DNA of 64,000 bases. Origin: Sphingopyxis sp. LC81. Its GTDB lineage: Bacteria > Pseudomonadota > Alphaproteobacteria > Sphingomonadales > Sphingomonadaceae. This document shows positions 1-8,700 of this stretch, one piece after another. The notes under the pieces are model-generated. The model made no database searches. It had not been told where the DNA came from and worked only from the letters and a program-made list of their open reading frames with translations. A program made the position numbers and the translations under genes. The first letter of the stretch is position 1; every line of letters begins with the position of its first letter. Where the stretch lies: NCBI RefSeq assembly GCF_000756375.1, contig NZ_JNFD01000017.1, forward strand, positions 1 through 64,000, read 5' to 3'.

Positions 1-90
1 CCCTGCTGCTCGGCATCGCCGTTTCCCTTTGCCCTGATATCCGCCTTTTAGCGCGGCGGAGGGGGGAGGGGTAGCATCATGCGGTTAACC

Positions 91-228
91 GATCCTCCCT
101 GTGCCGCAGGCATGGGGAGGGGGACCGCGCCCGAAGGGCGTGGTGGAGGGGCGGCGACGTCGCGCCAATAGCCCCTCCGTCAGCGCTTCGCGCTGCCACC
201 TCCCCATGGCTTCGCCACAGGGAGGATC
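91..228. repeat. Intergenic imperfect inverted repeat
   Basis: The outer arms are near-complementary: GATCCTCCCTGTG...CATGGGGAGG at 91-120 faces CCTCCCCATG...CACAGGGAGGATC at 199-228. Inside them lie further complementary pieces (GTGGAGGGGC near 143-152 against GCCCCTCC near 171-178). The whole element could fold into one long cruciform or hairpin. It carries no convincing gene and sits just upstream of the HAD phosphatase. It resembles the palindromic intergenic repeats scattered through sphingomonad genomes. Whether it moves like a MITE cannot be told from one copy. Confidence 0.7.
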
Positions 229-279
229 TTTTCACCTCCGCTTGCCCCCATACGCCCCAGCCTTTATGCGGCCGCCATC

Positions 280-957
280 ATGCCCGCCCCGCTCGACCAT
301 ATCGACAGCTGGATCTTCGATCTCGACAACACGCTCTATGCGCCGTCGGCGAGGCTGTTCGACCTGATCGACGAACGCATGGGCGCCTTCATCATGCGGC
401 TGCTGAATGTCGACGCCGCCGAGGCGCGGCGGGGGCAGAAGCAATATTTCCACGACCATGGCACGACGATGGCGGGGCTGATGCGGCACCACGGCGTGCA
501 CCCTGAGGATTTTCTGGTCGATGTCCATGACATCGCGCTCGATCGGCTGAGCGTCGATGCGCGGCTGCGCGCCGGGCTCGAACGCCTGCCGGGGCGCAAG
601 CTGATCTTCACCAACGCCGATGCCGATTATGCGGCGCGCGTGCTTCACGCGCGCGGGATCGCCGATCTGTTCGACGGCATCTGCGATATCCGCGTCACGC
701 GCTATACGCCGAAGCCCGATCCCGAAGCTTATGCGATGATGATCACGCATCTGGGAGTCGACCCGGCGAAGAGCGTCTTCGTCGAGGATATGGCACGCAA
801 CCTGACTCCAGCGAAGGCACTCGGCATGACGACCGTCTGGCTGGACAATGGCAGCGAAAGCGGCCATCGCGACCACCTGCCAAGCCATGTCGATTTTCAC
901 GCGACCGACATCGCCGACTGGCTCGACAATCTGCCTTTACCATGGGGAATTTCATGA
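280..957 (+). CDS. HAD-family hydrolase, pyrimidine 5'-nucleotidase type
   Basis: This 225-residue protein has the complete haloacid dehalogenase phosphatase motif set. Motif I is DLDNT (D14 nucleophile, D16 acid/base), motif II is the TN at about 111-112, motif III is the lysine before PDPE near 145, and motif IV is VED at 168-170. The helical cap between motifs I and II matches the SDT1/pyrimidine 5'-nucleotidase subfamily, which dephosphorylates nucleoside monophosphates or similar small phosphates in the cytosol. The substrate cannot be fixed from sequence. Its TGA overlaps the dapD start in an ATGA junction, so the two are probably cotranscribed. Confidence 0.85.
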   Translation: MPAPLDHIDSWIFDLDNTLYAPSARLFDLIDERMGAFIMRLLNVDAAEARRGQKQYFHDHGTTMAGLMRHHGVHPEDFLVDVHDIALDRLSVDARLRAGLERLPGRKLIFTNADADYAARVLHARGIADLFDGICDIRVTRYTPKPDPEAYAMMITHLGVDPAKSVFVEDMARNLTPAKALGMTTVWLDNGSESGHRDHLPSHVDFHATDIADWLDNLPLPWGIS

Positions 958-1796
958 CCACCGACCTCACATCGACGATCGAAGCCGCATGGGATGACCG
1001 CGACACGCTGGGGCTGACGACGACCGGCGCGGTGCGCGAAGCGGTCGAGACCGCGCTCGCCGGCCTCGACGACGGCAGCTACCGCGTCGCCGAGCGTGAC
1101 GCCGGGGGAACCTGGCAGGTCAACCAGTGGCTGAAGAAGGCGGTGCTGCTGTCGTTCCGCCTCAACGACATGGAATTGATCGAAGGTGGTCCCGGCGGGG
1201 CGCGCTGGTGGGACAAGGTGCCGTCGAAATTCGCCGGCTGGGGCGAGAATCGTTTCCGCGACGCGGGTTTCCGCGCCGTCCCCGGATCGATCGTCCGCCG
1301 CGGCGCCTTTATCAGCAAGGGCGCGGTGCTGATGCCGAGCTTCGTCAACATCGGCGCCTATGTCGGCGAGGGGTCGATGGTCGACGCCTGGGCGACCGTC
1401 GGCAGCTGCGCGCAGATCGGCGCGAACGTCCATCTGTCGGGCGGCGCGGGGATCGGCGGCGTGCTCGAACCGCTGCAGGCCGGGCCGGTGGTGATCGAGG
1501 ACGGCGCCTTCATCGGCGCGCGCGCCGAAGTCGCCGAGGGTGTGATCGTGCGCGAGGGCGCGGTGCTGTCGATGGGCGTCTATCTGGGCGCGTCGACCAA
1601 GATCGTCGACCGCGCGACGGGCGAAATCTTCGTCGGCGAAGTCCCCGCCTATTCGGTCGTCGTGCCGGGCGCGATGCCGGGCAAGCCGCTGCCCGACGGG
1701 ACGCCCGGGCCGTCGCTCTATTGCGCGGTGATCGTCAAGCGCGTCGATGCCAAGACGCGCGCGAAGACCGGAATCAACGAGCTGCTGCGCGACTGA
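954..1796 (+). CDS. dapD: 2,3,4,5-tetrahydropyridine-2,6-dicarboxylate N-succinyltransferase
   Basis: DapD succinylates tetrahydrodipicolinate using succinyl-CoA in the succinylase branch of lysine and meso-diaminopimelate synthesis, so it feeds peptidoglycan and protein. The 280-residue protein has an N-terminal helical domain followed, from about residue 105 to 220, by the hexapeptide-repeat left-handed beta helix typical of the family (repeats such as [32 protein letters not shown]). I chose the ATG at 954 because it overlaps the upstream stop as ATGA and is preceded by GGGGAA. An in-frame ATG at 942 would add only MGNF. The length is normal for the family. Confidence 0.95.
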   Translation: MTTDLTSTIEAAWDDRDTLGLTTTGAVREAVETALAGLDDGSYRVAERDAGGTWQVNQWLKKAVLLSFRLNDMELIEGGPGGARWWDKVPSKFAGWGENRFRDAGFRAVPGSIVRRGAFISKGAVLMPSFVNIGAYVGEGSMVDAWATVGSCAQIGANVHLSGGAGIGGVLEPLQAGPVVIEDGAFIGARAEVAEGVIVREGAVLSMGVYLGASTKIVDRATGEIFVGEVPAYSVVVPGAMPGKPLPDGTPGPSLYCAVIVKRVDAKTRAKTGINELLRD

Positions 1797-1865
1797 TCGC
1801 GAAGCCGATGGCCGTCAGTATCGGGCGTCGTAACCGACGCTCGTCGAGGCCTGCTGCCCGTTGGT

Positions 1866-1949
1866 AGACATATTATAACAAGATAATTATTGCGAACTAT
1901 TCGCGATTGGGGAGGCCATCTGTTTCGATAGCGGCCGCGAGGGGGAATT
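1866..1949 (+). promoter_or_regulatory. AT-rich leader upstream of TonB receptor
   Basis: The stretch around 1868-1893 (ATATTATAACAAGATAATTATT) is by far the most AT-rich sequence near the left edge of this GC-rich window. It precedes the isolated receptor gene by about 60 bases. It probably contains that gene's promoter, but no -35/-10 pair with standard spacing stands out. Confidence 0.3.
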
Positions 1950-4040
1950 ATGTCGGCCGTTTTTCACGGATCATCGCTGATCCTATTGGCTTTGCTGTCG
2001 GTCGCGCCCGCCACGGCGCAGGAGCCCACCGGCGACGCGCCGGCGGCGATCCCCGTTCCCGTTAATGGCGCCGAACGCTATACGCCCGCCGACTTCACGC
2101 GTTTCGCGCCGCGCACCGCGCTCGACATGGTCGAGAAGGTGCCGGGCTTCCTGATCGTCACCGGGACCAACGGCGGTGAGCGCGGGCTGGGCGCGGCGAC
2201 CGAGAATGTGCTGATCAACGGCGAGCGCATCGCGAACAAATCGACCGACGCGCGCACCGCGCTGGCACGCATCACCGCCGCCGAGGTCGCCTATATCGAC
2301 ATCGTCGACGGCGCGGGGCTGAACGTCCCCGGGCTGACCGGACAGGTCGCGAACGTCGTGCTCGTCGCGGGCGCGGGGAGCGGCGGGTATAAGACGACGA
2401 TCCGCTGGCAGCCCGAATGGCGCCCGCGGCTCGAGAAGAACTGGTTGAACGGCGAGATTTCGACGACGGGCAAGCTCGGCGGCACCAATTTGACATTGAG
2501 CCTCAAGAACGAAGCCACGCGCAAGGGTCATTGGGGGCCCGAGCGCGTTTACGACGGCAATGGCGTGCTGCTGTTCACGCGCGACGAGTTCGGCGCCTAT
2601 GATGGCGAGCGGCCGCGGCTGTCGGCGGCGCTCGCGCGCACCACAGCGAACGGCAACAAATGGAATTTGAACCTTGGCGGCCAGCTGCAGCTGCTCGACG
2701 AACGCGTCGACAGCGTGTCGCAGCGGCCGGCGAACGGCACGGTGCGCGAGGCGTTCAAGTTCACCGAAGACGAAGTCAATTTCGACATCGGCGGCGATTA
2801 TGAGCTGGGGCTGGGCAAGGGGCGGCTGAAGCTGATCACGCTCTATCGCTTTGAGCATAGCCCGTTCGTCGACAGCTTTATCGTCGATCGCGCGGTCGGC
2901 GGCCGGACGGGCGAGCGCTTCAAGCAGACCGCCGACGAGGGCGAGTCGATCTTGCGCGGCGAATATAGCTGGCGCACCGGCGGCGGCACCGACTGGCAGG
3001 TCGCGCTGGAGGGCGCGTACAACACGCTCGACGTCGATTCCGAATTTGCGGTGCTGCAACCCGACGGCAGTTTCCGGCCCGTCATCTTCGGCGGCGAGCG
3101 GACCAAGGTCGAGGAAAAACGCGGCGAGGCGTCGCTGACCTGGGGGCGCTCACTCGCGTCTAATTTGACCGCACAGGTCAACCTTGGCGCCGAATATAGC
3201 GAACTGACCTCGTCGGGTCCGGGCGGACTGACGCGCCGCTTCGTCCGGCCGAAGGGCAAGGTCGCGCTGGCGTGGAAGGTTGCGCCCAAGACGACGATCA
3301 ACTGGTTCGTGCAGCGCCGCGTCGACCAGCTCGACTTTTTCGATTTCGCGAGTTCGGTCGATGTCGCGAACGGGCAGGGCAATGGCGGCAACGGCCTGCT
3401 CGTCCCGCCCGTCCTCAATCGCACCGAGCTGGAAGTCGTGCAGGACATGGGTGCGTGGGGCAATGCGTCGGTCGCCTTCGCTTATGCTTACGCGCAGGAC
3501 CTCGTTGACCAGGTGCCGCTGTCGCCGACCACCGAAGGACGCGGCAATTTGCCGCCCGCGCATCTTTATCGCATCAGTTCGAAGGCGACCTTGCTGCTCG
3601 ACCCGCTGGGGTGGAAGGGCGCGCGGATCAACAGCGATATCACCCTGCGTCGCAACCGCGTGCGCGACCCGCTCACCGACCTGTGGCGCGACCAGAGCGA
3701 GGGGCAGGAGTATCTCGTCGATTTGAGCCTGCGTCACGACGTGCCGGGGACGAACCTCGCGTGGGGCGCGGGCTATTTCGACGAACGCTATAGCCCGAAT
3801 TTGCGGCTCGGCGCGATCGAGAAGGAATATACCGACGGGCCGTTCGTCACCGCCTTCGTCGAGCATAAGGATGTCGCGGGCTTCACGGTGAAACTGTCGT
3901 ACCGCAACCTTGCGGGGATGAAGGACGGGTTCGACCGGACGGTGTTCGTCGACCGGCGCGATGGGCCGGTCGCGTTCAGCGAACGCCGGCTGCGCAAGTT
4001 CGGGCGCTTTTTCCAGCTGACGGTGACAGGTACGCTTTAG
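1950..4040 (+). CDS. TonB-dependent receptor-like outer membrane protein
   Basis: The 696-residue protein begins with a secretion signal (hydrophobic core about residues 9-20, cleavage likely near ATAQ at 21-24). Residues about 45-135 form a TonB-dependent receptor plug domain, with the ENVLINGERIANKS segment typical of plug loops. The rest is an amphipathic beta-barrel-like sequence ending in an aromatic-rich last strand (FFQLTVTGTL). Such receptors import siderophores, cobalamin, sugars or other large nutrients across the outer membrane using TonB energy. No canonical TonB box is obvious, and no transporter gene lies next to it, so the ligand is unknown. It stands alone, ended by a strong hairpin. 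Confidence 0.8.
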   Translation: MSAVFHGSSLILLALLSVAPATAQEPTGDAPAAIPVPVNGAERYTPADFTRFAPRTALDMVEKVPGFLIVTGTNGGERGLGAATENVLINGERIANKSTDARTALARITAAEVAYIDIVDGAGLNVPGLTGQVANVVLVAGAGSGGYKTTIRWQPEWRPRLEKNWLNGEISTTGKLGGTNLTLSLKNEATRKGHWGPERVYDGNGVLLFTRDEFGAYDGERPRLSAALARTTANGNKWNLNLGGQLQLLDERVDSVSQRPANGTVREAFKFTEDEVNFDIGGDYELGLGKGRLKLITLYRFEHSPFVDSFIVDRAVGGRTGERFKQTADEGESILRGEYSWRTGGGTDWQVALEGAYNTLDVDSEFAVLQPDGSFRPVIFGGERTKVEEKRGEASLTWGRSLASNLTAQVNLGAEYSELTSSGPGGLTRRFVRPKGKVALAWKVAPKTTINWFVQRRVDQLDFFDFASSVDVANGQGNGGNGLLVPPVLNRTELEVVQDMGAWGNASVAFAYAYAQDLVDQVPLSPTTEGRGNLPPAHLYRISSKATLLLDPLGWKGARINSDITLRRNRVRDPLTDLWRDQSEGQEYLVDLSLRHDVPGTNLAWGAGYFDERYSPNLRLGAIEKEYTDGPFVTAFVEHKDVAGFTVKLSYRNLAGMKDGFDRTVFVDRRDGPVAFSERRLRKFGRFFQLTVTGTL

Positions 4041-4052
4041 CGTCACCGCGGT

Positions 4053-4076
4053 GTACCCCGGCTTTCGCCGGGGTAC
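4053..4076. terminator. Bidirectional hairpin between convergent genes
   Basis: A perfect 10-bp stem GTACCCCGGC / GCCGGGGTAC closes over a TTTC loop. It lies between the stop codons of the rightward TonB receptor and the leftward gpmA. There is no long T run, so it may act as a factor-assisted terminator or be a short member of the CCCCGG intergenic repeat family. Confidence 0.6.
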
Positions 4077-4082
4077 GGGATC

Positions 4083-4769
4083 TTACCGCTCGCTAAGGTA
4101 GTAACGCTCGCGCGCGGTCAGATCGTCGTTCAGCTCATAGACGATCGGCTGCCCCGTCGGGATTTCGAGCCCGGTGATGTCGGCGTCCGAAATGCCCGAG
4201 AGATGCTTGACGAGCGCACGCAGGCTGTTGCCGTGCGCGGAGATCAGCACGGTCTTGCCCGCGGCGAGTTCGGGGACGATCGCGGCTTCATAGTAGGGCA
4301 GCACGCGTTCGATCGTGTCCTTGAGGCTCTCGGCCGAAGGGATATCGATGCCGGCGTAGCGCGGGTCGGTCGACAGGTCCCACGGCGAGCCGGCGTCGAG
4401 CGGCGGCGGCGGGATGTCGAAGCTGCGGCGCCAGATCTTGACCTGATCGTCGCCATGCTTCGCCGCGGTCTCGGCCTTGTCGAGCCCGGTGAGCCCGCCA
4501 TAGTGGCGCTCGTTGAGGCGCCAGTCCTTGGTGACGGGGAGCCAGAGGCGGCCCATCGCCTCGAGCGCCAGGTTCAGCGTCTTGATCGCGCGCGACTGGA
4601 CCGAGGTGAAGCAGGTGTCGGGGGCGATGCCCTTCGCCTTCATCAGCTCGCCCGCGGCGATCGCTTCGGCGACGCCCTTTTCGGTGACATCGACATCCCA
4701 CCAGCCGGTGAAGCGGTTTTCGAGATTCCACTGCGACTGGCCGTGACGGATGAGGATGAGCTGGGGCAT
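4083..4769 (-). CDS. gpmA: 2,3-bisphosphoglycerate-dependent phosphoglycerate mutase
   Basis: This glycolytic and gluconeogenic enzyme interconverts 3- and 2-phosphoglycerate in the cytosol. The histidine phosphatase motif [10 protein letters not shown] places the phosphohistidine at H9, with R8, R60, E87 (NERHYGG) and the second histidine H179 (ISAHGNS) completing the catalytic pocket. The 228-residue length fits the cofactor-dependent class, and the C-terminal tail that covers the active site is present. It is transcribed towards the preceding receptor gene, and its upstream region is shared with the divergent small heat shock gene. Confidence 0.95.
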   Translation of the reverse strand: MPQLILIRHGQSQWNLENRFTGWWDVDVTEKGVAEAIAAGELMKAKGIAPDTCFTSVQSRAIKTLNLALEAMGRLWLPVTKDWRLNERHYGGLTGLDKAETAAKHGDDQVKIWRRSFDIPPPPLDAGSPWDLSTDPRYAGIDIPSAESLKDTIERVLPYYEAAIVPELAAGKTVLISAHGNSLRALVKHLSGISDADITGLEIPTGQPIVYELNDDLTARERYYLSER

Positions 4770-4837
4770 TTCGGATCCTTGCGCTGGAGAGAGACGCCGC
4801 CCTTTAGCGCGGGTTTTCGCCGAACGCCAACCGCCCT

Positions 4838-4866
4838 CTTGAAATGGTTTCGCCGGCTACCAGATT
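4838..4866 (+). promoter_or_regulatory. Candidate RpoH (sigma-32) promoter
   Basis: CTTGAAA at 4838-4844 is an exact match to the heat-shock -35 element. After a 15-base spacer comes CCAGATT at 4860-4866, a partial match to the CCCATnT -10 element. It points at the small heat shock gene, about 90 bases upstream of its start codon. The -35 match is seen directly; the promoter function is inferred. Confidence 0.5.
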
Positions 4867-4867
4867 G

Positions 4868-4957
4868 ACCCTGTCCGGCCGCCGACACGGGGCCGGGCGG
4901 CGATCGCGGCACGTTCTCCGCGGTCCCTTGCTTCGCTTTGTAAAGGAAGAGAGATCC
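4868..4957 (+). promoter_or_regulatory. Possible ROSE-like RNA thermometer in 5' leader
   Basis: The leader ends with TTGCT (4928-4932) about 11 bases before the AGGA Shine-Dalgarno core (4944-4947). This is the arrangement of ROSE thermometers, in which U(U/C)GCU pairs with the ribosome binding site. The upstream part is strongly GC-rich with complementary CCGGCC / GGCCGG pieces near 4875-4895. ROSE elements are common before alphaproteobacterial small heat shock genes. No folding calculation was made. Confidence 0.4.
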
Positions 4958-5413
4958 ATGCGTAACAGTTTCGACTGGACCCCCTATCGCCGTTCGACCG
5001 TCGGGTTCGACCGGCTGTTCGATTTCCTCGAAACGGGCGGTTCGGGCGCCGAAAATTATCCGCCCTTCGACATCGAAAAACTCGCCGACGACCATTTCCG
5101 CATCACCGTCGCGGTCGCGGGCTTCAAGTCCGACGAGATCGACATCACCGCGCAGCAGAATATGCTGACCGTCAGCGGCCGCAAGGCGCCGGTCGCCGAA
5201 GGCGAGGCGCGCCAATTGCTTTATAGCGGCATCGCGACGCGCGCGTTCGAGCGCCGCTTCCAGCTCGCCGATTTCGTGCGCGTCGAACAGGCCGACCTCG
5301 CCGACGGGCTGCTCGCGATCGACCTGGTGCGCGAAGTTCCCGAGGCGATGAAGCCGCACAAGATAGCGATCGGCGGCAGCTCGCCGGTGATCGAGGACAA
5401 GAAGGCCGCGTAA
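4958..5413 (+). CDS. Hsp20/alpha-crystallin family small heat shock protein
   Basis: This 151-residue ATP-independent holdase would bind unfolding proteins in the cytosol during heat or other stress. The N-terminus (SFDWTPYRRSTVGFDRLFDFLE) is like that of IbpA-class proteins. An alpha-crystallin domain spans about residues 33-130, with FRITVAVAGFK and the AFERRFQLADFV strand. The ATG at 4958 follows an AAGGAAGAG ribosome site; a longer reading from 4844 would run through the candidate promoter and is rejected. A strong intrinsic terminator follows. The leader suggests both sigma-32 and RNA-thermometer control. Confidence 0.92.
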   Translation: MRNSFDWTPYRRSTVGFDRLFDFLETGGSGAENYPPFDIEKLADDHFRITVAVAGFKSDEIDITAQQNMLTVSGRKAPVAEGEARQLLYSGIATRAFERRFQLADFVRVEQADLADGLLAIDLVREVPEAMKPHKIAIGGSSPVIEDKKAA

Positions 5414-5437
5414 AGGGCGCCCGATCGAACGATGTTG

Positions 5438-5469
5438 CGGGGTCCGGAGTCCCTTCCGGGCCCCGTTTT
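5438..5469 (+). terminator. Rho-independent terminator after hsp20
   Basis: The stem CGGGGTCCGGA (5438-5448) pairs with TCCGGGCCCCG (5455-5465), 11 bp with one G-U wobble, and is followed by TTTT. It lies just after the hsp20 stop and just before the end of the convergent acetyltransferase gene. Confidence 0.8.
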
Positions 5470-5474
5470 CGTAC

Positions 5475-5942
5475 CTAAAGCACGCGCGTCATGAAACGGC
5501 TGAACGGGTCGGGCTGGTAATCGGCGAAGGGCTCGCACTCGGTGAAGCCGTAACGCTGGTAAAGCGCGATCGCGGGTTCGAAGGCCCCGCTCGACCCGGT
5601 TTCGAGACTCAGGCGCTCAAGGCCACGGTCGCGCGCGACATCGATGATATGATCGAGCATATGCGCGGCAACGCCCTGCCGCAGGAAGGGTTCGGCCGTG
5701 CGCATCGACTTGATCTCGCCGTGCGCGCCATCGAGCATCTTGAGCGCCCCGCAGCCCGCGAGCTCGTCGCCGCGGTGGATCGACCAGAAGGTGACGCCGT
5801 CGGCGCGGAGGCCATCGAAGTCGAGGAAGTGGCAGCTTCCGGCCGGCGAGTTCGCGAGCATGCCCGCGAAATGTTGCTCGAGCAGCGCACGGATGGCGGC
5901 GCCCGACAGATCATCTTCGACGATCCGCCAGGCTCCCGTCAC
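5475..5942 (-). CDS. GNAT family N-acetyltransferase
   Basis: A GCN5-related acetyltransferase, expected to move an acetyl group from acetyl-CoA to an unknown amine. The acetyl-CoA binding region is visible as [20 protein letters not shown] (about residues 84-103), followed by the family's C-terminal strand with [11 protein letters not shown]. The GTG at 5942 makes a GTGA overlap with the upstream carboxypeptidase stop, suggesting translational coupling. An in-frame ATG at 5969 would add nine residues and is the alternative. It is the last gene of a lipoprotein/carboxypeptidase/acetyltransferase operon. Confidence 0.8.
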   Translation of the reverse strand: MTGAWRIVEDDLSGAAIRALLEQHFAGMLANSPAGSCHFLDFDGLRADGVTFWSIHRGDELAGCGALKMLDGAHGEIKSMRTAEPFLRQGVAAHMLDHIIDVARDRGLERLSLETGSSGAFEPAIALYQRYGFTECEPFADYQPDPFSRFMTRVL

Positions 5943-7048
5943 AGCAGTTGATCCAGCGTCTGAAGGCATGCGTGCGCGAGCAGCTTCGAGCGTTCGGGCG
6001 ACCAGCCTTGGGCGGGGTCGGGGAGGTCGCGATTGTCCTTGAACGGCATTTCGAGCGTCATCGACACCGCGCCGAAGCGTTCGGCGAGCTGTGTCGTCGA
6101 CATCGAGAGATTCGCCTGCCCCGGCGCGGTTTCGGTATAGCCGAGGTCGAGCTGGAAATCGGGGGTGTTCGCCGCGAGCGCGGTTTCGAAGGCCTTATAT
6201 TTTTCGGTTTGCTCGGGCTTGAGCGACGGAATGCCTTCGAAGCCCGCGAGGAAGACCGCGGGGATCGCTTCGTCGCCGTGGACGTCCATCGCCCAGTCGA
6301 CGCCGGTTTCATCCATCGCGTTACGCACCACGAGGACTTCGGGGCTGCGTTCGGCGGTCGGGTTATCCCATTCGCGGTTGAGGTTCACCCCGGCAAAATT
6401 GGTGCGCAGATGCCCGCGGCACGAACCGTCGGGATTCATGTTCGGGACGATGTGGAAGCGGCATTTCTGCCGCAGCGAACGCGCGTGCGGATCGGCGGGG
6501 TCGACGAGCTTTTCGAGCGCGCCTTCCATCCACCATTCGGCCATGCTCTCGCCCGGATGCTGGCGCGCATAGAGCCAGACCTGCGTCTCGCCGGTGCCGA
6601 GTTCGAGGCAATCGATCGGCTGGCCTTCGAGGCTGGTGCCGAGGCAGCGGTAGGTCACACCCTCGCATTCGGCGATCTGGGCGACGAGGTCGTGGTGGCG
6701 CTCCATCGAATAGGGCGCGAAATAGGCGATGTAGAGGATCGGGCTTTCGGCGGTGTGCTGGATCGTCAGCGTGCCAGCGTCGTAGCTGGTGTCGAGGCGG
6801 AACCAGGTTTCGCGATCGGTGCTGGCGCAGGCGGCATAACCCGGCCAGCCGTCGGGATAAGCCGAATCGCCAAGCCCCGTGATCGCGAGGTCGAGCGCGT
6901 CGCCGACCGCGCACGACACGCGGAAGTGGAACCATTGGAAAAAGTCCGATTCGCGGTCCTTGCGAATCGAAAGGCGCGCCGACGTGCCGTCGACATTTTC
7001 CACGACGATATTGCCGCTGTCGAAAGCGGCGTTGATGCTGATGGTCAT
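5939..7048 (-). CDS. M14-type zinc carboxypeptidase (cytosolic carboxypeptidase-like)
   Basis: A 369-residue metallopeptidase with an N-terminal beta-sandwich domain (about 1-125) like that of Nna1/cytosolic carboxypeptidases, followed by an M14 catalytic domain. Zinc ligands are H164 and E167 in QHPGES, and H257 in DVHGDE. Substrate-binding residues are R215 and the NR pair in VNLNREWDN, and the catalytic glutamate is probably E333 in TLEMPFKDN. There is no signal peptide, so it acts in the cytosol, trimming C-terminal residues of an unknown substrate. The ATG at 7048 overlaps the upstream lipoprotein stop (ATGA). Confidence 0.9.
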   Translation of the reverse strand: MTISINAAFDSGNIVVENVDGTSARLSIRKDRESDFFQWFHFRVSCAVGDALDLAITGLGDSAYPDGWPGYAACASTDRETWFRLDTSYDAGTLTIQHTAESPILYIAYFAPYSMERHHDLVAQIAECEGVTYRCLGTSLEGQPIDCLELGTGETQVWLYARQHPGESMAEWWMEGALEKLVDPADPHARSLRQKCRFHIVPNMNPDGSCRGHLRTNFAGVNLNREWDNPTAERSPEVLVVRNAMDETGVDWAMDVHGDEAIPAVFLAGFEGIPSLKPEQTEKYKAFETALAANTPDFQLDLGYTETAPGQANLSMSTTQLAERFGAVSMTLEMPFKDNRDLPDPAQGWSPERSKLLAHACLQTLDQLL

Positions 7049-7665
7049 TTGACGCTGATAGTGCGTCCCGATTCCCCGGGGAAGTCCTTGAATAGAGCTT
7101 CGGCCAATTTCGCCGCCGCGAGGCTGGGCTGGCTGGCGGGCACCTTCACCGGAACAGCGGTCACTGCGCGGCCTTCCCATAAAGCCTGACCGCTCGCCGC
7201 ATCGTCGATGCGCACCGCGAGTTGCAGATCGGCCATCCGCTTGGGACCGCCGCCGAGGTTGAGGCCGATTCCGAGCCCGACGCCCGACCCGTAGCTGCCC
7301 GTCGAACCGCCGACCCCGACCGAGACGGGCGAACGGCGGCCGACGCCTTCACGGTTCATGCGTTCGAAACCGATGCGCACCTTCAAGGGCGCGCGGGCAC
7401 CGTCGGGCGCCGCGACGAGTCCCTGCCGTTGCAATTGCTGTTCGACCGCGGTGCGGTAGCTGTTCCATTCGAGCGAGGGCGCGTCGATCATCGCCCCGGC
7501 GTTGCCGAGCGGCGCGGCGTCGACAGTGTAGCGCGTGCCCGGCGCCCAGCCCGCAGGCGCGCTGGCGTGGAAACGCGTGACCTCGACCGGGGGAACCGCG
7601 GTGGCGCAGCCACCGAGAGCGAGCGCCGCTGCGGCAAGCAGGGCGACGGAAATTTGACGCGTCAT
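7045..7665 (-). CDS. DUF4136-like lipoprotein
   Basis: This 206-residue protein starts with a lipoprotein signal: basic MTRQ, a hydrophobic stretch and the lipobox LGGC with C20 as the lipidated residue. The mature part resembles DUF4136 proteins, which are outer-membrane or periplasmic lipoproteins of unknown role. A glycine-rich low-complexity loop ([20 protein letters not shown]) occurs in the second half. I prefer the ATG at 7665 to one at 7686, because it places the signal peptide right at the N-terminus. It is the first gene of the operon with the M14 carboxypeptidase and GNAT. Confidence 0.75.
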   Translation of the reverse strand: MTRQISVALLAAAALALGGCATAVPPVEVTRFHASAPAGWAPGTRYTVDAAPLGNAGAMIDAPSLEWNSYRTAVEQQLQRQGLVAAPDGARAPLKVRIGFERMNREGVGRRSPVSVGVGGSTGSYGSGVGLGIGLNLGGGPKRMADLQLAVRIDDAASGQALWEGRAVTAVPVKVPASQPSLAAAKLAEALFKDFPGESGRTISVK

Positions 7666-7717
7666 CCGGACATCATGCGCCAGCAAATATGGCTTGGCAA
7701 TGAACGGCCTATCGCGC

Positions 7718-7790
7718 CGTCATGCCGGGCTTGACCCGGCATCCATCGGCGATGGCGCAGCTGGACCCCGGATCAAGTCCGGGGTGACGA
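7718..7790. repeat. GTCATCCCGG-type palindromic intergenic repeat, copy 1
   Basis: Two hairpins stand head to head: ATGCCGGG/CCCGGCAT (7722-7742, 5-nt loop) and ACCCCGGA/TCCGGGGT (7765-7785, 5-nt loop). The ends CGTCA and TGACG are complementary, so the whole unit is also an inverted repeat. The right half is identical to that of the copy at 30470-30562. It lies between two genes that both read leftward. Confidence 0.8.
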
Positions 7791-7828
7791 TAAAAGGGGA
7801 GGGCGCGATCTACATCGCGCCCGTCCGA

Positions 7829-8506
7829 TCAACGATAGAAGATGTGGTTGTCGATCTGCGCGATGCGCGTCTTGCGCCAGCCCGGCGAGACATAGCGCGC
7901 GTGGAAGAAGAGCGCGCCCGGGGCGTGGTTCTTCCAGCTGCCGTCGCGGGCGATCTGCGCGATCGCGACAGCGTTATTCCACTGCGCCGCGTTGCGCACC
8001 GCGGGCATCCGGCCGCCGCGCACGAAGCTGAACTGGCTCTTTTGGTGGACGACGCCGCAGAGGCTCTTGGGGAAGCGGCCCGACTGGGCGCGGTTGATCA
8101 CGACATGCGCGACCGCGAGCTGGCCGGGGAGCGATTCGCCGCGCGATTCGAAATAGACCGCGCCGGCGAGGCAGCGCAGTTCGGCGTCGATGTCGGCGGG
8201 CTTGGGCGTTTCGGCGACGAGTTCGGCGAGCGAATCGGCGGTCGAGTCAGCGGTCACCGGGGCCGGCTTCGGCTCGGTGGCGGGTTCTTCGTCGGTCTTG
8301 CTATTGTCTTCGACCGGCGCTTCGGCCGTGGTCGACAGATCCGCCTTTTCAGCCACGACCGGCGCGTCGGCGCCCGGCAGGATGATCGTGGGGATATTGG
8401 CGTCGGCCGCAAGATCGCTTGCAAAGCCCGGTTCCGCCAAAAGCAGCATGGAGGCGGCAGTCATGCCGACGGCAGCCATGCCGGCTACGTTCAGAATGCG
8501 ACTCAT
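7829..8506 (-). CDS. SleB-type cell wall hydrolase
   Basis: A 225-residue exported protein. Residues about 5-30 are a signal or anchor segment (AGMAAVGMTAASMLLLA), followed by an acidic, proline-rich linker and, from about 105 to the end, the Hydrolase_2/SleB domain with AVYFESRGE carrying the probable catalytic glutamate. Relatives are lytic transglycosylases or amidases that cut peptidoglycan; SleB of Bacillus degrades spore cortex. Here a housekeeping role in wall turnover is more likely. The start was set at the ATG at 8506, preceded by GGAC. The alternative is a TTG four codons upstream. Confidence 0.82.
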   Translation of the reverse strand: MSRILNVAGMAAVGMTAASMLLLAEPGFASDLAADANIPTIILPGADAPVVAEKADLSTTAEAPVEDNSKTDEEPATEPKPAPVTADSTADSLAELVAETPKPADIDAELRCLAGAVYFESRGESLPGQLAVAHVVINRAQSGRFPKSLCGVVHQKSQFSFVRGGRMPAVRNAAQWNNAVAIAQIARDGSWKNHAPGALFFHARYVSPGWRKTRIAQIDNHIFYR

Positions 8507-8700
8507 ATTGTCCGTCAAAAGTGCGGCCGATGAACCGAACCTCTCAAAACAGGCGGGGGACTAAGGTCCTGTATCGCCGCCTGCGGTCATCGTCCGACTG
8601 CGTGTCCAAACCGTTTGCCGGGTGCTTGCAAAGCAGTGCAACCCGCGGAACGACCTACGCGTTATCGAATGGGCGGCACTTATTGTGCGCCGCAACAGAG

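Noticed and set aside
1-74. End of an upstream membrane protein reading LLLGIAVSLCPDIRLLARRR, stopping at 72-74
   Set aside because: Another forward frame stops at 49-51 and nothing chooses between them from so few bases; the gene start is outside the window.
232-900. A long reverse-strand reading frame opposite the HAD gene
   Set aside because: It is a GC-rich shadow of the forward gene, with low-complexity arginine- and aspartate-rich sequence and no recognised domain. The forward frame has all HAD motifs.
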